Below are positions 1-9,188 of a stretch of 64,000 nucleotides of DNA, in pieces. The notes under the pieces were generated by a model. It made no database searches and was not told the origin of the DNA. It saw only the letters and a program-made list of their open reading frames with translations. The DNA lies in assembly GCA_031761875.1 (NCBI GenBank), contig CP134492.1:3782001-3846000 (forward strand), given 5' to 3'. Numbering within the stretch: the first letter of the stretch is position 1; each line of letters starts with the position of its first letter. The position numbers were made by a program, and so were the translations under genes. The stretch is from Bacillaceae bacterium IKA-2. Its GTDB lineage: Bacteria; Bacillota; Bacilli; Bacillales; Anaerobacillaceae.

Positions 1-7
1 ATTTTTT

Positions 8-12
8 CCTCC
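8..12 (-). promoter_or_regulatory. Ribosome binding site of a minus-strand gene lying off the left edge
   Basis: The minus strand reads AAAAAGGAGGAAAAAAT and runs off the window. A strong GGAGG seven bases from the edge implies that a minus-strand gene begins just outside. The gene itself cannot be seen. Confidence 0.4.
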
Positions 13-51
13 TTTTTAAACACGCTCTACTATATAGTATACAAACCATAT

Positions 52-83
52 AAAAAAAGCACAAGAAAACAAGTCCCTCGTGC
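52..83 (-). terminator. Rho-independent terminator after the Spo0E-like gene
   Basis: On the minus strand a seven-pair stem (GCACGAG with CTTGTGC, one G-T pair) is followed by a run of seven T. It lies just downstream of the small Spo0E-like gene. Confidence 0.7.
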
Positions 84-96
84 CGTTTAATTTATT

Positions 97-264
97 TTAT
101 GTTAATTTATTTTTTAATATAAAATTATGTTTTTTATCAATTTCTTGACTATAGGATAATACTTTTTGGTGATTTATTCCATACACAAGAGCAGCTGCAA
201 TCATTTTTTCACGTAGTTTTTCAATTTCATCTAATTCGTCATTTTGCAAACCATCTCTATTCAT
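97..264 (-). CDS. Spo0E-like aspartyl-phosphate phosphatase, 55 aa
   Basis: Short protein of the Spo0E/YisI/YnzD family, small helical-hairpin phosphatases that remove phosphate from Spo0A~P and so hold back sporulation. The translation contains EIEKLREKMIAAAL, then GINHQKVLSYSQEIDK. This matches the family pattern of an amphipathic helix followed by the S-Q-E-(L/I)-D signature (here residues 39-43) that contacts Spo0A. The start is ATG at 264, preceded by AAGGGGTG at good spacing, and a hairpin terminator follows the stop. At 55 residues the length is normal for short family members. It stands alone on the minus strand. The family assignment is by recognised motif; the phosphatase role is inferred from the family. 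Confidence 0.85.
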   Translation of the reverse strand: MNRDGLQNDELDEIEKLREKMIAAALVYGINHQKVLSYSQEIDKKHNFILKNKLT

Positions 265-496
265 TTGTACACCCCTTGTCCTATTAATAGATACAGGCTG
301 TAAATCTGTATATCCACTCTCTTTATTTTAACGAATTTACAAGGAATTTACAATTTTTTTCATGAATGTTCCTAAAAAATTATTTTTAATTCTACTTTTA
401 TTCGATATTGTTTTACGTTCAATTAGGAAAATGATAATATAAAGAAGACGTTTTTCGTTTGTCGAAATAATCAAGCTACTAATTATTGCCGATACT

Positions 497-645
497 AAAG
501 CGCTTGCGCTTTTCTTCTCTAGCTCCAAGACACATCTTTGGATTACTTCATAGCAGGTTTTGCGACGAGTATACCGCTGGAACAGCCCCTAGCTTCTCGG
601 ATGTTTCAACTTACTTGTAATCTACCAAGGGGCTTGTGCTTTTCT
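497..645 (-). repeat. Degenerate copy of the GAAAAGCGCAAG intergenic repeat
   Basis: Read on the minus strand, this gap contains AAGAAAAGCACAAGCCCCTT at one end and GGAGCTAGAGAAGAAAAGCG at the other. Both are recognisable variants of the ends of the repeat found at 4042-4300, 1779-1825 and 23853-23893. The rest of the 265-660 gap shows no convincing gene; the open frame at 337-528 has no ribosome site and looks accidental. Confidence 0.6.
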
Positions 646-683
646 TGTTATAATTACCTATTAAGAACGGAGGAATGTTCATT

Positions 684-1778
684 ATGTCTACACTACTTTT
701 AGATAAAAAAACGCAAGAAATTTGGGAAAAGATACAGCATGGTCAACGTCTTACTATTGAAGATGGCCTATACTTATATGAAACTCCTGACCTACTCACT
801 ATTGGTCAACTCGCTAACCATGTTAACAACAAAAAAAACGGTGATAACGTTTATTTTATTGAAAATATGTATATCAATCCGACAAATGTTTGTGAGGCTT
901 CATGTAGCTTTTGTCATTTTAAACGAAAAGAGGGCGAAGAAGGGGCTTATACAATGAGCATGGAGGAATTACTCCATTACGTTGAACAACGCTGGAACCC
1001 TAATATCCGTGAATTTCACATTGTCGGCGGCCATAACAATGATGTTCCTTTCGACTATTATTTAGATACGATCCGAACATTGAAGAAGCACTATCCGAAT
1101 TGTACTGTAAAAGCTTACACGGGTGCAGAAATCGAATTTTTCGCACGTATCTCAGGACTTTCTATGGAAGAGGTACTAAAAGAATTAATCAAAGCTGGGC
1201 TTGATACATTACCTGGTGGTGGCGCTGAAATTCTAACTGAGAATTATCGCTTAAAAATGAGTCCTGATAAAGCTTCTACCGATGAGTGGTTACAAGCTCA
1301 TGAGCTTGCTCATGGTTTGGGTTTAAGAACTCATGCAACAATGCTTTATGGATTAATTGAATCTCATGAAGAGCGACTGATTCATATGGATCGTTTGCGT
1401 CAACTCCAAGACAAAACAAATGGTTTTATGGTATTTATTCCTTTAGCAGTCCAACCAAAAAATGTTAACGATAGTTTAAAACGTCGTACATCTGCATTTG
1501 ATGATATGCGGACATTAGCGATCAGCCGCTTAATGTTGGACAACTTTGACCACATAAAAGCATATTGGATTAATATCGGTGTTCAGTTGACACAAATGGC
1601 CTTAACATTTGGTTCAAGTGATATTCACGGCACGCTAATTGAAGAGCGTATCTCCCATTCAGCTGGTGCAGTAACTTCTCAAGGGCTAACAAGAGACGAG
1701 CTTGTTCATCTTATTAAAGGGGCTAACAAAAAACCAATAGAACGCGATACATTTTATAATATTATTAAAGAGTACTAA
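684..1778 (+). CDS. mqnE: Aminofutalosine synthase MqnE (radical SAM)
   Basis: Radical SAM enzyme of the futalosine menaquinone pathway. It joins the MqnA product (3-[(1-carboxyvinyl)oxy]benzoate) to an adenosyl radical to give 6-amino-6-deoxyfutalosine. The 4Fe-4S cysteines form CX3CX2C at residues 70, 74 and 77 (NVCEASCSFCHFKRK), followed by the family motifs GEEGAYTMS, HIVGG and LPGGGAEI and a C-terminal barrel. At 364 aa the length is normal. I start at ATG 684 because GGAGG at 669-673 is ten bases upstream; the earlier ATG at 675 is only one base from it. The gene stands alone, with a solo repeat and a MITE-like element downstream. Other mqn genes must lie outside the window. Confidence 0.93.
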   Translation: MSTLLLDKKTQEIWEKIQHGQRLTIEDGLYLYETPDLLTIGQLANHVNNKKNGDNVYFIENMYINPTNVCEASCSFCHFKRKEGEEGAYTMSMEELLHYVEQRWNPNIREFHIVGGHNNDVPFDYYLDTIRTLKKHYPNCTVKAYTGAEIEFFARISGLSMEEVLKELIKAGLDTLPGGGAEILTENYRLKMSPDKASTDEWLQAHELAHGLGLRTHATMLYGLIESHEERLIHMDRLRQLQDKTNGFMVFIPLAVQPKNVNDSLKRRTSAFDDMRTLAISRLMLDNFDHIKAYWINIGVQLTQMALTFGSSDIHGTLIEERISHSAGAVTSQGLTRDELVHLIKGANKKPIERDTFYNIIKEY

Positions 1779-1825
1779 GAAAAGCGCAAGGCGCCTGAAG
1801 CTAGACAGACACGAAAATTTTTATG
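1779..1825 (+). repeat. Solo copy of the GAAAAGCGCAAG intergenic repeat
   Basis: Contains AGAAAAGCGCAAGGCGCC directly fused to TGAAGCTAGACAGACACG. This joins the start and the end of the longer units at 4042-4300, as if the middle had been deleted. It begins immediately after the mqnE stop codon. Confidence 0.7.
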
Positions 1826-1836
1826 CTTTCTTACCT

Positions 1837-1952
1837 GAATGAATTTTATAATGCAGATTCTACGCCACTAAGATACTACATATAGTTGAATTAAAACATT
1901 TTCAACTATATGTAGATTTATGTTGCTGGTTTTTGGTATTATAAAATTCATA
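1837..1952. repeat. MITE-like palindromic element, copy A
   Basis: The element has terminal inverted repeats (GAATGAATTTTATAAT at the left, ATTATAAAATTCAT at the right). Its interior holds a perfect 15-bp hairpin, CTACATATAGTTGAA with its complement. Its left part is nearly identical to the element at 24860-24972, and shorter relatives lie at 11937-12016 and 14716-14788. It is non-coding. Confidence 0.75.
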
Positions 1953-1959
1953 CACCTAC

Positions 1960-1988
1960 TAAAAAAAGGCCATTACGGCCTTTTTTTA
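1960..1988. terminator. Terminator between mqnE and dapF, possibly bidirectional
   Basis: An A-run, GGCC, loop ATTAC, GGCC and a T-run make a terminator in both directions. It overlaps the dapF stop codon and lies between convergent genes. Confidence 0.8.
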
Positions 1989-2837
1989 GTTAGATAAGTA
2001 TTCCCCACTACAAATTGTAACCGCAGGACCGGTCATAAGAACGTTCCCCTCTTCAGTCCAGGTAATCTTTAAGTCCCCTCCTAATAAATGAACTGTTACT
2101 TCTTTTCCTTTCAAGCTATAGTTATTTAGGATAGCTGCAACGACTGCCGCGCAAGCTCCAGTTCCACACGCCTGAGTAATTCCAGTTCCACGCTCCCAGA
2201 CTCTGAAATTAAGTTCTGTTTCAGATACGACTTCAACAAACTCGACATTGACCCATTCTGGAAATTTTTCATGCTTTTCGATTTCTTTGCCGATTGTTTC
2301 TACGCGGGCCTTCTCAATATCTTCAACAAAGATTATTGCATGGGGATTACCCATTGAAACTCCTGTTATCGAGACTATTTCATCTTTAAGCTGAAATAGC
2401 TCATCAATTACAGTAGCTTCCCTTTCGCCGATCATTGGTAAATCCTTTCTTTTCAGACGTGGATTACCCATATCAACGGTCACTAAATCTACTAACCCTT
2501 TATCATTTACGTGAACCTTCGCTTCCACAAGGCCACCAAGGGTTTCGATTTTAAAAACCAAATTATCAACAAGTTGAGTTTCAAACGCATATTTCGCTAC
2601 GCAGCGAAGTCCATTGCCACAATTTTTCGCTTCAGAACCGTCATTGTTAAAAATTCTCATTTTTAGATCTGCTTTTTTAGAAGGACCAATTAATATCATT
2701 CCATCGGCACCAATTCCGGTATTAACATTGGCCACTTTCATTGCCAAATTCTTAAATTGACCTTCTGAAAGTCTCTCTTCAAACAAATTGACATAAATAT
2801 AACAGTTTCCTAAACCATGCATTTTTGTAAACCTCAA
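1986..2837 (-). CDS. dapF: Diaminopimelate epimerase
   Basis: Interconverts LL- and meso-diaminopimelate in the cytoplasm, supplying lysine and peptidoglycan precursors without a cofactor. The two catalytic cysteines are visible: C73 in [10 protein letters not shown] and C224 in [10 protein letters not shown]. The N-terminal FTKMHGLGN motif is also present. At 283 aa it has the usual length. The start codon is TTG at 2837, preceded by a GAGGG ribosome site. The gene is 18 bases downstream of a small zinc-ribbon-like gene on the same strand, probably co-transcribed. In B. subtilis dapF sits in the same neighbourhood (yut region). Confidence 0.96.
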   Translation of the reverse strand: MRFTKMHGLGNCYIYVNLFEERLSEGQFKNLAMKVANVNTGIGADGMILIGPSKKADLKMRIFNNDGSEAKNCGNGLRCVAKYAFETQLVDNLVFKIETLGGLVEAKVHVNDKGLVDLVTVDMGNPRLKRKDLPMIGEREATVIDELFQLKDEIVSITGVSMGNPHAIIFVEDIEKARVETIGKEIEKHEKFPEWVNVEFVEVVSETELNFRVWERGTGITQACGTGACAAVVAAILNNYSLKGKEVTVHLLGGDLKITWTEEGNVLMTGPAVTICSGEYLSN

Positions 2838-2855
2838 AGCAATCCCTCGCTTATC

Positions 2856-3089
2856 TTATTTTCTTAATTTTTCTGTTGTCCAAAAATAATCATCATCTGC
2901 TTCAACAATTGTCATTTTTTCAAGACAACACGGCATAATCAGATATGTTTTTATCGATTCCTTAGCCAGCTTCAAATCGGTATTTTTATAATTAGTTAAC
3001 ACATGATCACTACTACAATAAGGACATTTATCAATATAGATGTCTTTTCCTGACCACTCATAGGGCCACGTATTTTGAAATGGGATCAT
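2856..3089 (-). CDS. Conserved small cysteine-rich protein, 77 aa
   Basis: Function unknown. It carries a CPYC knuckle near residue 22 and a CC pair in LIMPCCLEK near residue 54, so it could bind one zinc ion. The C-terminus VEADDDYFWTTEKLR is acidic and aromatic. No signal peptide or membrane segment is seen. It lies 18 bases upstream of dapF in the same direction, so it probably shares its transcript. I recognise the type as a conserved Bacillus hypothetical protein but cannot name it. Confidence 0.7.
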   Translation of the reverse strand: MIPFQNTWPYEWSGKDIYIDKCPYCSSDHVLTNYKNTDLKLAKESIKTYLIMPCCLEKMTIVEADDDYFWTTEKLRK

Positions 3090-3295
3090 TAATTTTATCC
3101 CCCTTCCTTTGAACTAAAGCTTTTTATTTATTTTATTATAGAAACTTAATTTAAGAAAGCGAAATCATTTACATAATCATGGTCCAAGCATAGCACAAGG
3201 TTCCTGTTCTATGGCTCTTCGCAAAACCGCTATGATGTAACCAGCGGTGTCTTGCATCAAAAAAAGATTTCTATGCCAAAAAAATTATGATTTTT

Positions 3296-3331
3296 ATGAA
3301 AAAACCCCAGTTCCAAATATAGAACTAGGGG
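3296..3331 (-). terminator. Terminator after yuzB
   Basis: On the minus strand CCCCTAGTTC, a short loop and GAACTGGGG are followed by a T-run. It lies 11 bases past the yuzB stop codon. The rest of the 3090-3341 gap shows no gene. Confidence 0.8.
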
Positions 3332-3341
3332 ACATAATATA

Positions 3342-3578
3342 TTAAAAAATTAAGTTTCTTTCAATAAAAGCATAGATTTTTTTTACTAAATCGTCACTCG
3401 TTTCTCCAATAACAACTTCACCATTAACAAGAGCAAACGGGCTTGCTGCACATTTACCACAAAAACTTAGACAACCATATTCAATGACATCTAAATCCGG
3501 ATCTTTTTCTAAAGTCTCTAATGCTTTTTGCGTCCCACTAGCTAAATTTGTGGCACAAAATTCAATGATCGGTCTCAT
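3342..3578 (-). CDS. yuzB: YuzB family protein (DUF1450)
   Basis: 78-residue conserved Bacillaceae protein of unknown biochemical role. It has the family layout: MRPIIEFC at the start, then [20 protein letters not shown] with clustered cysteines (C36, C40 and C43 by my count), then VNGEVV.GET. The cysteine spacing resembles small thioredoxin-like ferredoxin folds, so a metal or redox role is possible but unproven. It lies on the minus strand with its own terminator. In B. subtilis yuzB is also beside yutI, and that order is kept here. The assignment rests on close recall of the B. subtilis sequence. Confidence 0.85.
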   Translation of the reverse strand: MRPIIEFCATNLASGTQKALETLEKDPDLDVIEYGCLSFCGKCAASPFALVNGEVVIGETSDDLVKKIYAFIERNLIF

Positions 3579-3810
3579 TTTATCACCTCAAGATTATTCT
3601 AAAATATCGTACAACTTGTCAGGACGATTGTCAATTTTTAAGAAAAGCACTTGGAGTAAACGTCAGCCAAGTTTTTATCCCCTTTTTGCACAGATAAATG
3701 AATGAAATTCATTCATTTATCGAAATAAAAAAAAGTTTCTAAACAGATTCATGGATTTTTTTTAAAATGGATATTATAATTAAAGAAGAACTGAAAGGAG
3801 TGTTTTAATC

Positions 3811-4041
3811 ATGAATGATCTTAAAGAGCCAGTACAGGAAGTTTTAAATAAACTACGTCCGTTTCTACAACGTGATGGAGGAGATGTTGAGTTAGTTGAC
3901 ATCGAAGACGGTGTTGTTAAAGTTCGTTTAATCGGAGCATGCGGATCTTGCCCAAGCTCAACGATTACTTTAAAAGCTGGTATTGAAAGAGCATTACTAG
4001 AAGAAGTACCAGGCGTAACAGAAATCGAACAAGTATTTTAA
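3811..4041 (+). CDS. yutI: NifU-like iron-sulfur scaffold YutI
   Basis: A 76-residue NifU C-terminal-type domain protein that can hold an assembling Fe-S cluster and pass it to apo-proteins. The CXXC cluster motif is GACGSCPSS near residue 45, inside the family stretch [20 protein letters not shown]. The [14 protein letters not shown] segment is also typical. The start is ATG with AAGGAG 12 bases upstream. A double copy of the GC-rich repeat and then a strong terminator follow. Such proteins are often called Nfu or YutI in Bacillus. Confidence 0.92.
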   Translation: MNDLKEPVQEVLNKLRPFLQRDGGDVELVDIEDGVVKVRLIGACGSCPSSTITLKAGIERALLEEVPGVTEIEQVF

Positions 4042-4300
4042 TAAGAAAAGCGCAAGCGCCTTGGTCAGCTCGGGCAAGCACTGGAGGCCAATTACATGTA
4101 GCCCGCTTTTTGGCTACATGTAATTGGGTGAAGTGACCTCGAGCGGCTAGGCGCTGAAGCTAGACAGAGAAAAGCGCAAGGCGCCCGCCTATCGGCGAAA
4201 ACCGGTGGAAGGCCTTTGACAGAAGTCGCTTTTTGACTTCCGAAAAGGACTGAAGCGGTCGAGCCGGTGGCGCCTGAAGCTAGACAGACACGAAAATTTT
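4042..4300 (+). repeat. Tandem pair of GC-rich intergenic repeat units
   Basis: Two units of about 125 bp. Each opens with AGAAAAGCGCAAG(C/G)GCC and closes with GGCGC(C)TGAAGCTAGACAGA. The middle of each unit is itself a hairpin: in the first, CCAATTACATGTAGCC pairs with GGCTACATGTAATTGG. The GC content stands out against the AT-rich surroundings. Shorter relatives lie at 497-645, 1779-1825 and 23853-23893. It is non-coding. Confidence 0.8.
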
Positions 4301-4321
4301 ATATTTCCGTACCTTTTTAAC

Positions 4322-4364
4322 AAAGACTGAACTTGAGATAACTACTCAAGCTCAGTCTTTTTTT
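4322..4364 (+). terminator. Terminator downstream of yutI
   Basis: AAAGACTGA-A-CTTGAG, loop, CTCAAG-C-TCAGTC are followed by seven T. A strong stem on the plus strand, placed after the repeat pair. Confidence 0.85.
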
Positions 4365-4474
4365 GATCTGCAAATCGGCTAGTCTGTAATCTTACTCTAT
4401 CTCAATTATCTTTTACCAGCTAAAACCCAGGTTCACTTTTAATCTAAACCTCTGGTTTTTACACGGTACTTCTT

Positions 4475-5389
4475 CTATATCTCAATTCCATTAACTACTT
4501 CTACTTTAAGACCGCCGTGATCAATTTCAACTTGATCATAATCAAAGTCAGTAAAATCGACTTTTAACCTAGTAATAACACTTTTTCCATTCCCCTTTGG
4601 AGCAAACACGATTAATGTCGGTCCAGCGCCGCTTAAAGCTGCTCCATAAGCTCCGTAATCTTTAATTAATTCGACAATTTTTTGCAGACTAGGAACCATT
4701 TCCATTCGATGGGGTTGATGAAGCAAATCGCGAACCATCATCTCTCCTGCTAGAGCCCAATTATTTGTCAGCAATGCTGCAACAAGAACATTTGATAGAC
4801 TACTAGCGCGAACAGCATCTGAAAACGATAAAGTTTCAGGCAGAATAGCCCGCGCTTTTTTCGTCAATAACTGCTGAGACGGAACCATCATAATAATATC
4901 AACATCTTTTAACTCACCTTGTAGCACAAATGTTTCTTTTTCGTTATGGGTACCAATAACAAGTCCGCCGCAAACTGAAGCAGCCGCATTATCAGGATGT
5001 CCTTCGATCAAGCTTGATTCCCTAACTAGTTCCTTTGTCGTTAAATTCAACCCGATCATTTGGTTTGCCAGTTCAATTGCGGCGACTATTGCGGCCGCAC
5101 TGCTTCCCATACCTTTTCCAAGCGGGATATCACTGAACATCTTGATCTGACATGGTGGCATTTCTTTCTGATATTTTTTTGCGATTTGGGTAACGACTTC
5201 ATAGATAAGGTTATCTTTCCCAGAAGAAATCCCTTCTAAATTGGGACCTTGGAACGAGAATATCCATTCATCCGCTCGCGTTGCCTCAAGTCGCAAATAA
5301 CGATTTAGAGCAAGTCCAATCGAATCAAATCCAGGGCCTAAATTAGCTGTGCTCCCTGGAACAGTAATCGTTATAAATGGTTCATTCAC
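4475..5389 (-). CDS. thrB: Homoserine kinase
   Basis: GHMP-family kinase that phosphorylates L-homoserine with ATP to give O-phosphohomoserine for threonine synthesis. The GHMP phosphate-binding loop [12 protein letters not shown] is at residues 89-100. The N-terminal [13 protein letters not shown] and C-terminal [10 protein letters not shown] motifs are complete. At 304 aa the length is normal. It overlaps the thrC stop by 4 bases, so the two are translationally coupled. It is the last gene of hom-thrC-thrB. Confidence 0.96.
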   Translation of the reverse strand: MNEPFITITVPGSTANLGPGFDSIGLALNRYLRLEATRADEWIFSFQGPNLEGISSGKDNLIYEVVTQIAKKYQKEMPPCQIKMFSDIPLGKGMGSSAAAIVAAIELANQMIGLNLTTKELVRESSLIEGHPDNAAASVCGGLVIGTHNEKETFVLQGELKDVDIIMMVPSQQLLTKKARAILPETLSFSDAVRASSLSNVLVAALLTNNWALAGEMMVRDLLHQPHRMEMVPSLQKIVELIKDYGAYGAALSGAGPTLIVFAPKGNGKSVITRLKVDFTDFDYDQVEIDHGGLKVEVVNGIEI

Positions 5390-6450
5390 TGAAACACACC
5401 ACCTCGAATTTGCTTTAAAAAAGCATCTTCGTCATTTGGAAGTACCATCGGTTTCACTGCAACTGTATCCATTGCTGTGGCTGGGTCTTTTAAACCATTT
5501 CCTGTCAGTACGCAGACAACTTGGACACCTTTTTTAATTTCACCATTATTGAGTTGTTTTTTAAGTCCGGCAATAGAAGCGCATGATGCCGGTTCTGCAA
5601 ATATTCCTTCTGTACGAGCAAGCAACTGATATGCTTCTAGAATTTCAGCATCAGTAACAAAGTCAACTGCACCATTGGAAGTTTTAGCGGCATCGACTGC
5701 TTGCTCCCAGCTTGCTGGGTTGCCGATACGAATTGCCGTCGCTATTGTTTCGGGATTCTTAATTACTTCATTTCTAACTATTGCTGCAGCACCTTCGGCT
5801 TCAAAACCACGCATTTCTGGTAAGCCTGTTTGGTGTTTGTCATTATATTCCTTAAAGCCCTTCCAATACGCAGTTATATTACCTGCATTTCCAACTGGGA
5901 TTGCTAGAACATCTGGGGCTTTCCCTAATACTTCACAAATTTCAAAGGCAGCCGTTTTTTGTCCTTCAATTCGATATGGATTTACTGAGTTAACTAGAGT
6001 AATTGGCTCGACTTCGCTAATTTTTCGCACAATCGTTAAAGCATCATCGAAATTTCCTTTAATTTCAAAAATTTCAGCTCCATACATGACTGCTTGAGCT
6101 AGTTTCCCCAAAGCTATTTTCCCTTCAGGAATAACGATAATCGTGCGCAAACCAGCTCGCGCGCCATATGCCGCAGCAGAAGCAGATGTATTTCCAGTAG
6201 AAGCACAAATAATTGTCTTTGAACCCTCTTCTTTTGCTTTAGCGACTGCCATAACCATGCCACGGTCTTTAAAAGAACCTGTTGGGTTGGCGCCCTCAAC
6301 TTTTACATAAAGGTCAATTCCCCACTCTTTTGAAAGTGCGTCCAGATAAATCAGCGGTGTATTCCCTTCATGTAAAGTTAACTTTGGTGTTTTATCATTT
6401 ATTGGTAAAAAATCCTTATACTTGTCTAATAATCCTTTATAATTACTCAT
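5386..6450 (-). CDS. thrC: Threonine synthase
   Basis: PLP enzyme that converts O-phosphohomoserine to threonine. The PLP lysine is K61 in [11 protein letters not shown]. The phosphate-binding loop is PVGNAGN, and the [16 protein letters not shown] region is present. At 354 aa it is a short, class II-type bacterial enzyme. It overlaps hom by 8 bases and thrB by 4, which is typical of a tightly coupled operon. Confidence 0.96.
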   Translation of the reverse strand: MSNYKGLLDKYKDFLPINDKTPKLTLHEGNTPLIYLDALSKEWGIDLYVKVEGANPTGSFKDRGMVMAVAKAKEEGSKTIICASTGNTSASAAAYGARAGLRTIIVIPEGKIALGKLAQAVMYGAEIFEIKGNFDDALTIVRKISEVEPITLVNSVNPYRIEGQKTAAFEICEVLGKAPDVLAIPVGNAGNITAYWKGFKEYNDKHQTGLPEMRGFEAEGAAAIVRNEVIKNPETIATAIRIGNPASWEQAVDAAKTSNGAVDFVTDAEILEAYQLLARTEGIFAEPASCASIAGLKKQLNNGEIKKGVQVVCVLTGNGLKDPATAMDTVAVKPMVLPNDEDAFLKQIRGGVFQ

Positions 6451-7756
6451 CGTAACTTACCCCCTCAATACGATAACTGCTTTTAACTTCGATAACTACA
6501 TCTAGATCTGTTAGACAACTTTGAATAAGTTCATATGTTCTTTTGTTCGTTTTATGCGTAATAATCACAACTTCAGCTAGTTTTTTATTTTTAATTGGCA
6601 TTTGTAATAACTTTTCAAAAGAAACGTCATTTTCTGAAAAAAGTGATGTGATCGCCGCAAATGCTCCTGCCTTATCTTCAACGTGCAATCGCATAAAATA
6701 TTTCGAAATAATCTCTAGGTCTGTTTTCAATAGCTTTTCGTGAAGTGGTGGAAGTGCGCTTCTGCCGTTGACACCAAGTCGCATATTTTTCATCACAGTA
6801 ATCAAATCAGAAACAACTGCTGTTGCCGTTGGTAATGAACCAGCTCCTGGTCCATAAAACATCGTTTCTCCTACTGCTTCACCATAAACGTACACGGCAT
6901 TATAGACATCGTTAACAGATGCAAGTGGATGATTTTTTGGTAAAAGCGTTGGTTGCACACTAATTTCAACTTTTCCTTCATTACGTTGAGCAATCCCAAT
7001 TAATTTCATTACATAACCTAATTGTTTCGCATAACTTAAATCTTCTTCAGTAATTTCTGAAATTCCTGTTACCGAAACATCTTCTAATGCAATATTCATT
7101 GAAAATCCTAATGTTCCTAAAATTGCCATCTTTCTAGCGGCATCAAGACCACCTACATCAGATGTTGGATCACTTTCAGCATAACCTAGCTCTTGAGCTT
7201 CTTTTAAAACATCTTCGTAACAACTTCCTTCATTGCTCATTTTTGTCAGTATATAGTTTGTTGTACCGTTGACTATCCCCATCATTTTTGTAATTCGATC
7301 AGAAGATAACCCTTCAACTAAAGCTCGAATAATTGGAATTCCACCAGCGACACTTGCTTCATAAAATAAGTCACAGCCATTACGAGATGCCACTGTGATT
7401 AATTCAGCTCCATGCATAGCCATTAAATCTTTATTTGCTGTTACCACATGCTTTTTATTTTCAAGAGCACGAATAATATATTGTCTAGCTACATCTATGC
7501 CACCGATTACTTCAACAATAATATCAATGTTAGGATTGGATATGACATCTTCTGGATCTTCTGTTAACTGATCCTTGGACACACGAACTGCCCTTGGCTT
7601 ATTCACATCATTAACTAAAATTTTATCGACAGTAACCGATGATCCTACTTGATGTTTTAATTCTTGTTGATGATTTTCAATGATCCGAATCACACCGCTA
7701 CCTACCGTACCTAAACCTAATAATCCAATTGAAATATTATTAGCCACTTTTACCAC
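6443..7756 (-). CDS. hom: Homoserine dehydrogenase
   Basis: NAD(P)H-dependent reduction of aspartate semialdehyde to homoserine, the branch point to threonine and methionine. The Rossmann motif [12 protein letters not shown] is near residues 12-23. The catalytic region [13 protein letters not shown] and a C-terminal ACT domain (from about residue 355, [13 protein letters not shown]) that usually carries threonine feedback follow. At 437 aa the length is normal. It is the first gene of the hom-thrC-thrB operon. A palindrome upstream (7817-7834) is a possible operator. Confidence 0.96.
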   Translation of the reverse strand: MVKVANNISIGLLGLGTVGSGVIRIIENHQQELKHQVGSSVTVDKILVNDVNKPRAVRVSKDQLTEDPEDVISNPNIDIIVEVIGGIDVARQYIIRALENKKHVVTANKDLMAMHGAELITVASRNGCDLFYEASVAGGIPIIRALVEGLSSDRITKMMGIVNGTTNYILTKMSNEGSCYEDVLKEAQELGYAESDPTSDVGGLDAARKMAILGTLGFSMNIALEDVSVTGISEITEEDLSYAKQLGYVMKLIGIAQRNEGKVEISVQPTLLPKNHPLASVNDVYNAVYVYGEAVGETMFYGPGAGSLPTATAVVSDLITVMKNMRLGVNGRSALPPLHEKLLKTDLEIISKYFMRLHVEDKAGAFAAITSLFSENDVSFEKLLQMPIKNKKLAEVVIITHKTNKRTYELIQSCLTDLDVVIEVKSSYRIEGVSYDE

Positions 7757-7816
7757 TCCTGACGAACTCTTTTTTACGAATCTAATTTATATTTTAAAAT
7801 TGGATTGTTAGTTTAA

Positions 7817-7834
7817 AGAAACTATCGAGTTTCT
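7817..7834. promoter_or_regulatory. Palindrome upstream of hom, possible operator
   Basis: AGAAACT-ATCG-AGTTTCT is a perfect 7-bp inverted repeat about 60 bases upstream of the hom start. In B. subtilis the hom operon is repressed by ThrR and CodY. Whether this site binds either is not known. Confidence 0.35.
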
Positions 7835-7879
7835 ACAAACTTCAACACTGTGCCAGCATTATTTCACTTAGGCATTACC

Positions 7880-7921
7880 AAAAAAATAATCGATCAGTAT
7901 GAGACGGTCTATTATTTTTTT
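7880..7921. terminator. Terminator between the hydroxyacid dehydrogenase gene and hom
   Basis: A long, partly mismatched stem (A-run, TAATCGATC paired with GGTCTATTA and a T-run) lies between two minus-strand genes. It could end the 8102-9088 transcript. The rest of the 7757-8101 gap holds the hom leader. Confidence 0.6.
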
Positions 7922-8101
7922 TGCAACGCCTTAGCCTCTTTAAAATCTCTAAAGTGTTTTTTCTAGAAATACATTTGTTTATCTATAAAGGACATTATAT
8001 TCCGTTACTTGACGATTTACAATAGTATTTACAGATCTTTTTAATAGTCTTAGCATACATTTTTTTATTTTCAAACAATAAAGCGCTTACACTTTTTTTT
8101 G

Positions 8102-9088
8102 TTAAAGTGAGCTTAAAATCACTTCATTTACAATCGCTTCTGGACGATTATTTTGAAGAATATTAACAATGTTACGGCTTGCTAGTTTTGCCATTTCCAT
8201 TCTCGTTTCAACGCTTGCACTTCCGATATGGGGAGTGGCGACAACATTCGGCAAGGTTAATAGTGGGTGGTCAGCACTGATTGGTTCATGACAAAAAACA
8301 TCTAACCCTGCCCCTTTAATTTGCAGATTTTTCAGAGCATTGTAGAGTGCAACCTCATCAACTAAATCCCCACGAGAGACATTTATAAAAATAGCCTTAT
8401 TTTTCATTTGCTTAAAAGCTTCTTTATTAAACAGGCCCTTTGTTTCAGCTGTCAGCGGCGCTAAACAAACGACAAAATCGCTCTTATTGAGGAGTTCTGT
8501 AAAGCTACAATACGTAGCATTAAGCTCTTGTTCAGCTTTTTCATTACGAGAACGATTATGGTACAAAATATTCATTTCAAAACCACTTGCTCGCCTAGCG
8601 ACTGCTTGTCCAATTCGCCCCATACCAATTATGCCAATTGTTTTATGATGGACGTCTGACCCTGCAAGTAGGAGTGGCCCCCAATTTTCCCATTTTCCAG
8701 CTTTAATATATTCACAACTCTCAACAACTCTCCTGGCTGTCGCCAATAATAGTGCAAAAGTTAAATCCGCAGTTGTGTCAGAGAGCACGTCAGGGGTATT
8801 ACAGATAGCAACTCCTTTTCTCGTCGCCGCTTCGATATCGATGTTATCATAACCAACCGCTAAATTAGCAACCACTTTTAAGTTCGGGGATTGACTTAAT
8901 AACTCTTCATCAATTTTATCTGATAGCATTGTGTATAAAGCGTCTGCATGACTAGCTTCTTCAAGTAATTTTTTTCGTGGGACAGGAATTTCTTCATGTG
9001 GCCACATCGATACTTCTGCTATTTCAGCAAGAGCTATTAAGGCTTCTTCAGGTATTTTTCTAGTTACAAACACATATGGCTTTTTCAA
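8102..9088 (-). CDS. D-2-hydroxyacid dehydrogenase (glyoxylate/hydroxypyruvate reductase type)
   Basis: NAD(P)-dependent oxidoreductase that interconverts 2-keto acids and D-2-hydroxy acids, probably glyoxylate or hydroxypyruvate. The nucleotide-binding GMGRIG is at 155-160. The catalytic triad is visible: R239 in NVSRGDLVDE, E268 in DVFCHEP and H287 in TPHIGS. At 328 aa it matches the GyaR/YvcT group and lacks the ACT domain of SerA. It has its own transcription unit. A glycolate-oxidase pair (glcD/glcF) lies 6-8 kb away, which fits glyoxylate chemistry, but the substrate is inference. Confidence 0.88.
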   Translation of the reverse strand: MKKPYVFVTRKIPEEALIALAEIAEVSMWPHEEIPVPRKKLLEEASHADALYTMLSDKIDEELLSQSPNLKVVANLAVGYDNIDIEAATRKGVAICNTPDVLSDTTADLTFALLLATARRVVESCEYIKAGKWENWGPLLLAGSDVHHKTIGIIGMGRIGQAVARRASGFEMNILYHNRSRNEKAEQELNATYCSFTELLNKSDFVVCLAPLTAETKGLFNKEAFKQMKNKAIFINVSRGDLVDEVALYNALKNLQIKGAGLDVFCHEPISADHPLLTLPNVVATPHIGSASVETRMEMAKLASRNIVNILQNNRPEAIVNEVILSSL

Positions 9089-9151
9089 TTGTATCGACCC
9101 CTTTTTATCCTTTATCCCTTTAACAAAGTAAGGTGTCTCTAAAGTATAACA

Positions 9152-9188
9152 AAAAAGCAGTGAACATGAATACTGCTCACTACTTTTT
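9152..9188 (-). terminator. Terminator overlapping the end of yutH
   Basis: AAAAAGCAGTGA pairs with TCACTACTTTTT with one mismatch. On the minus strand it follows the yutH stop. Confidence 0.55.

Noticed and set aside
337-528. 63-codon minus-strand open frame near the left edge
   Set aside because: No ribosome site, AT-rich low-complexity translation, and it overlaps a repeat.
7757-8101. T-box or riboswitch leader for hom
   Set aside because: No T-box sequence or aptamer core found; only a terminator-like stem and a short palindrome.
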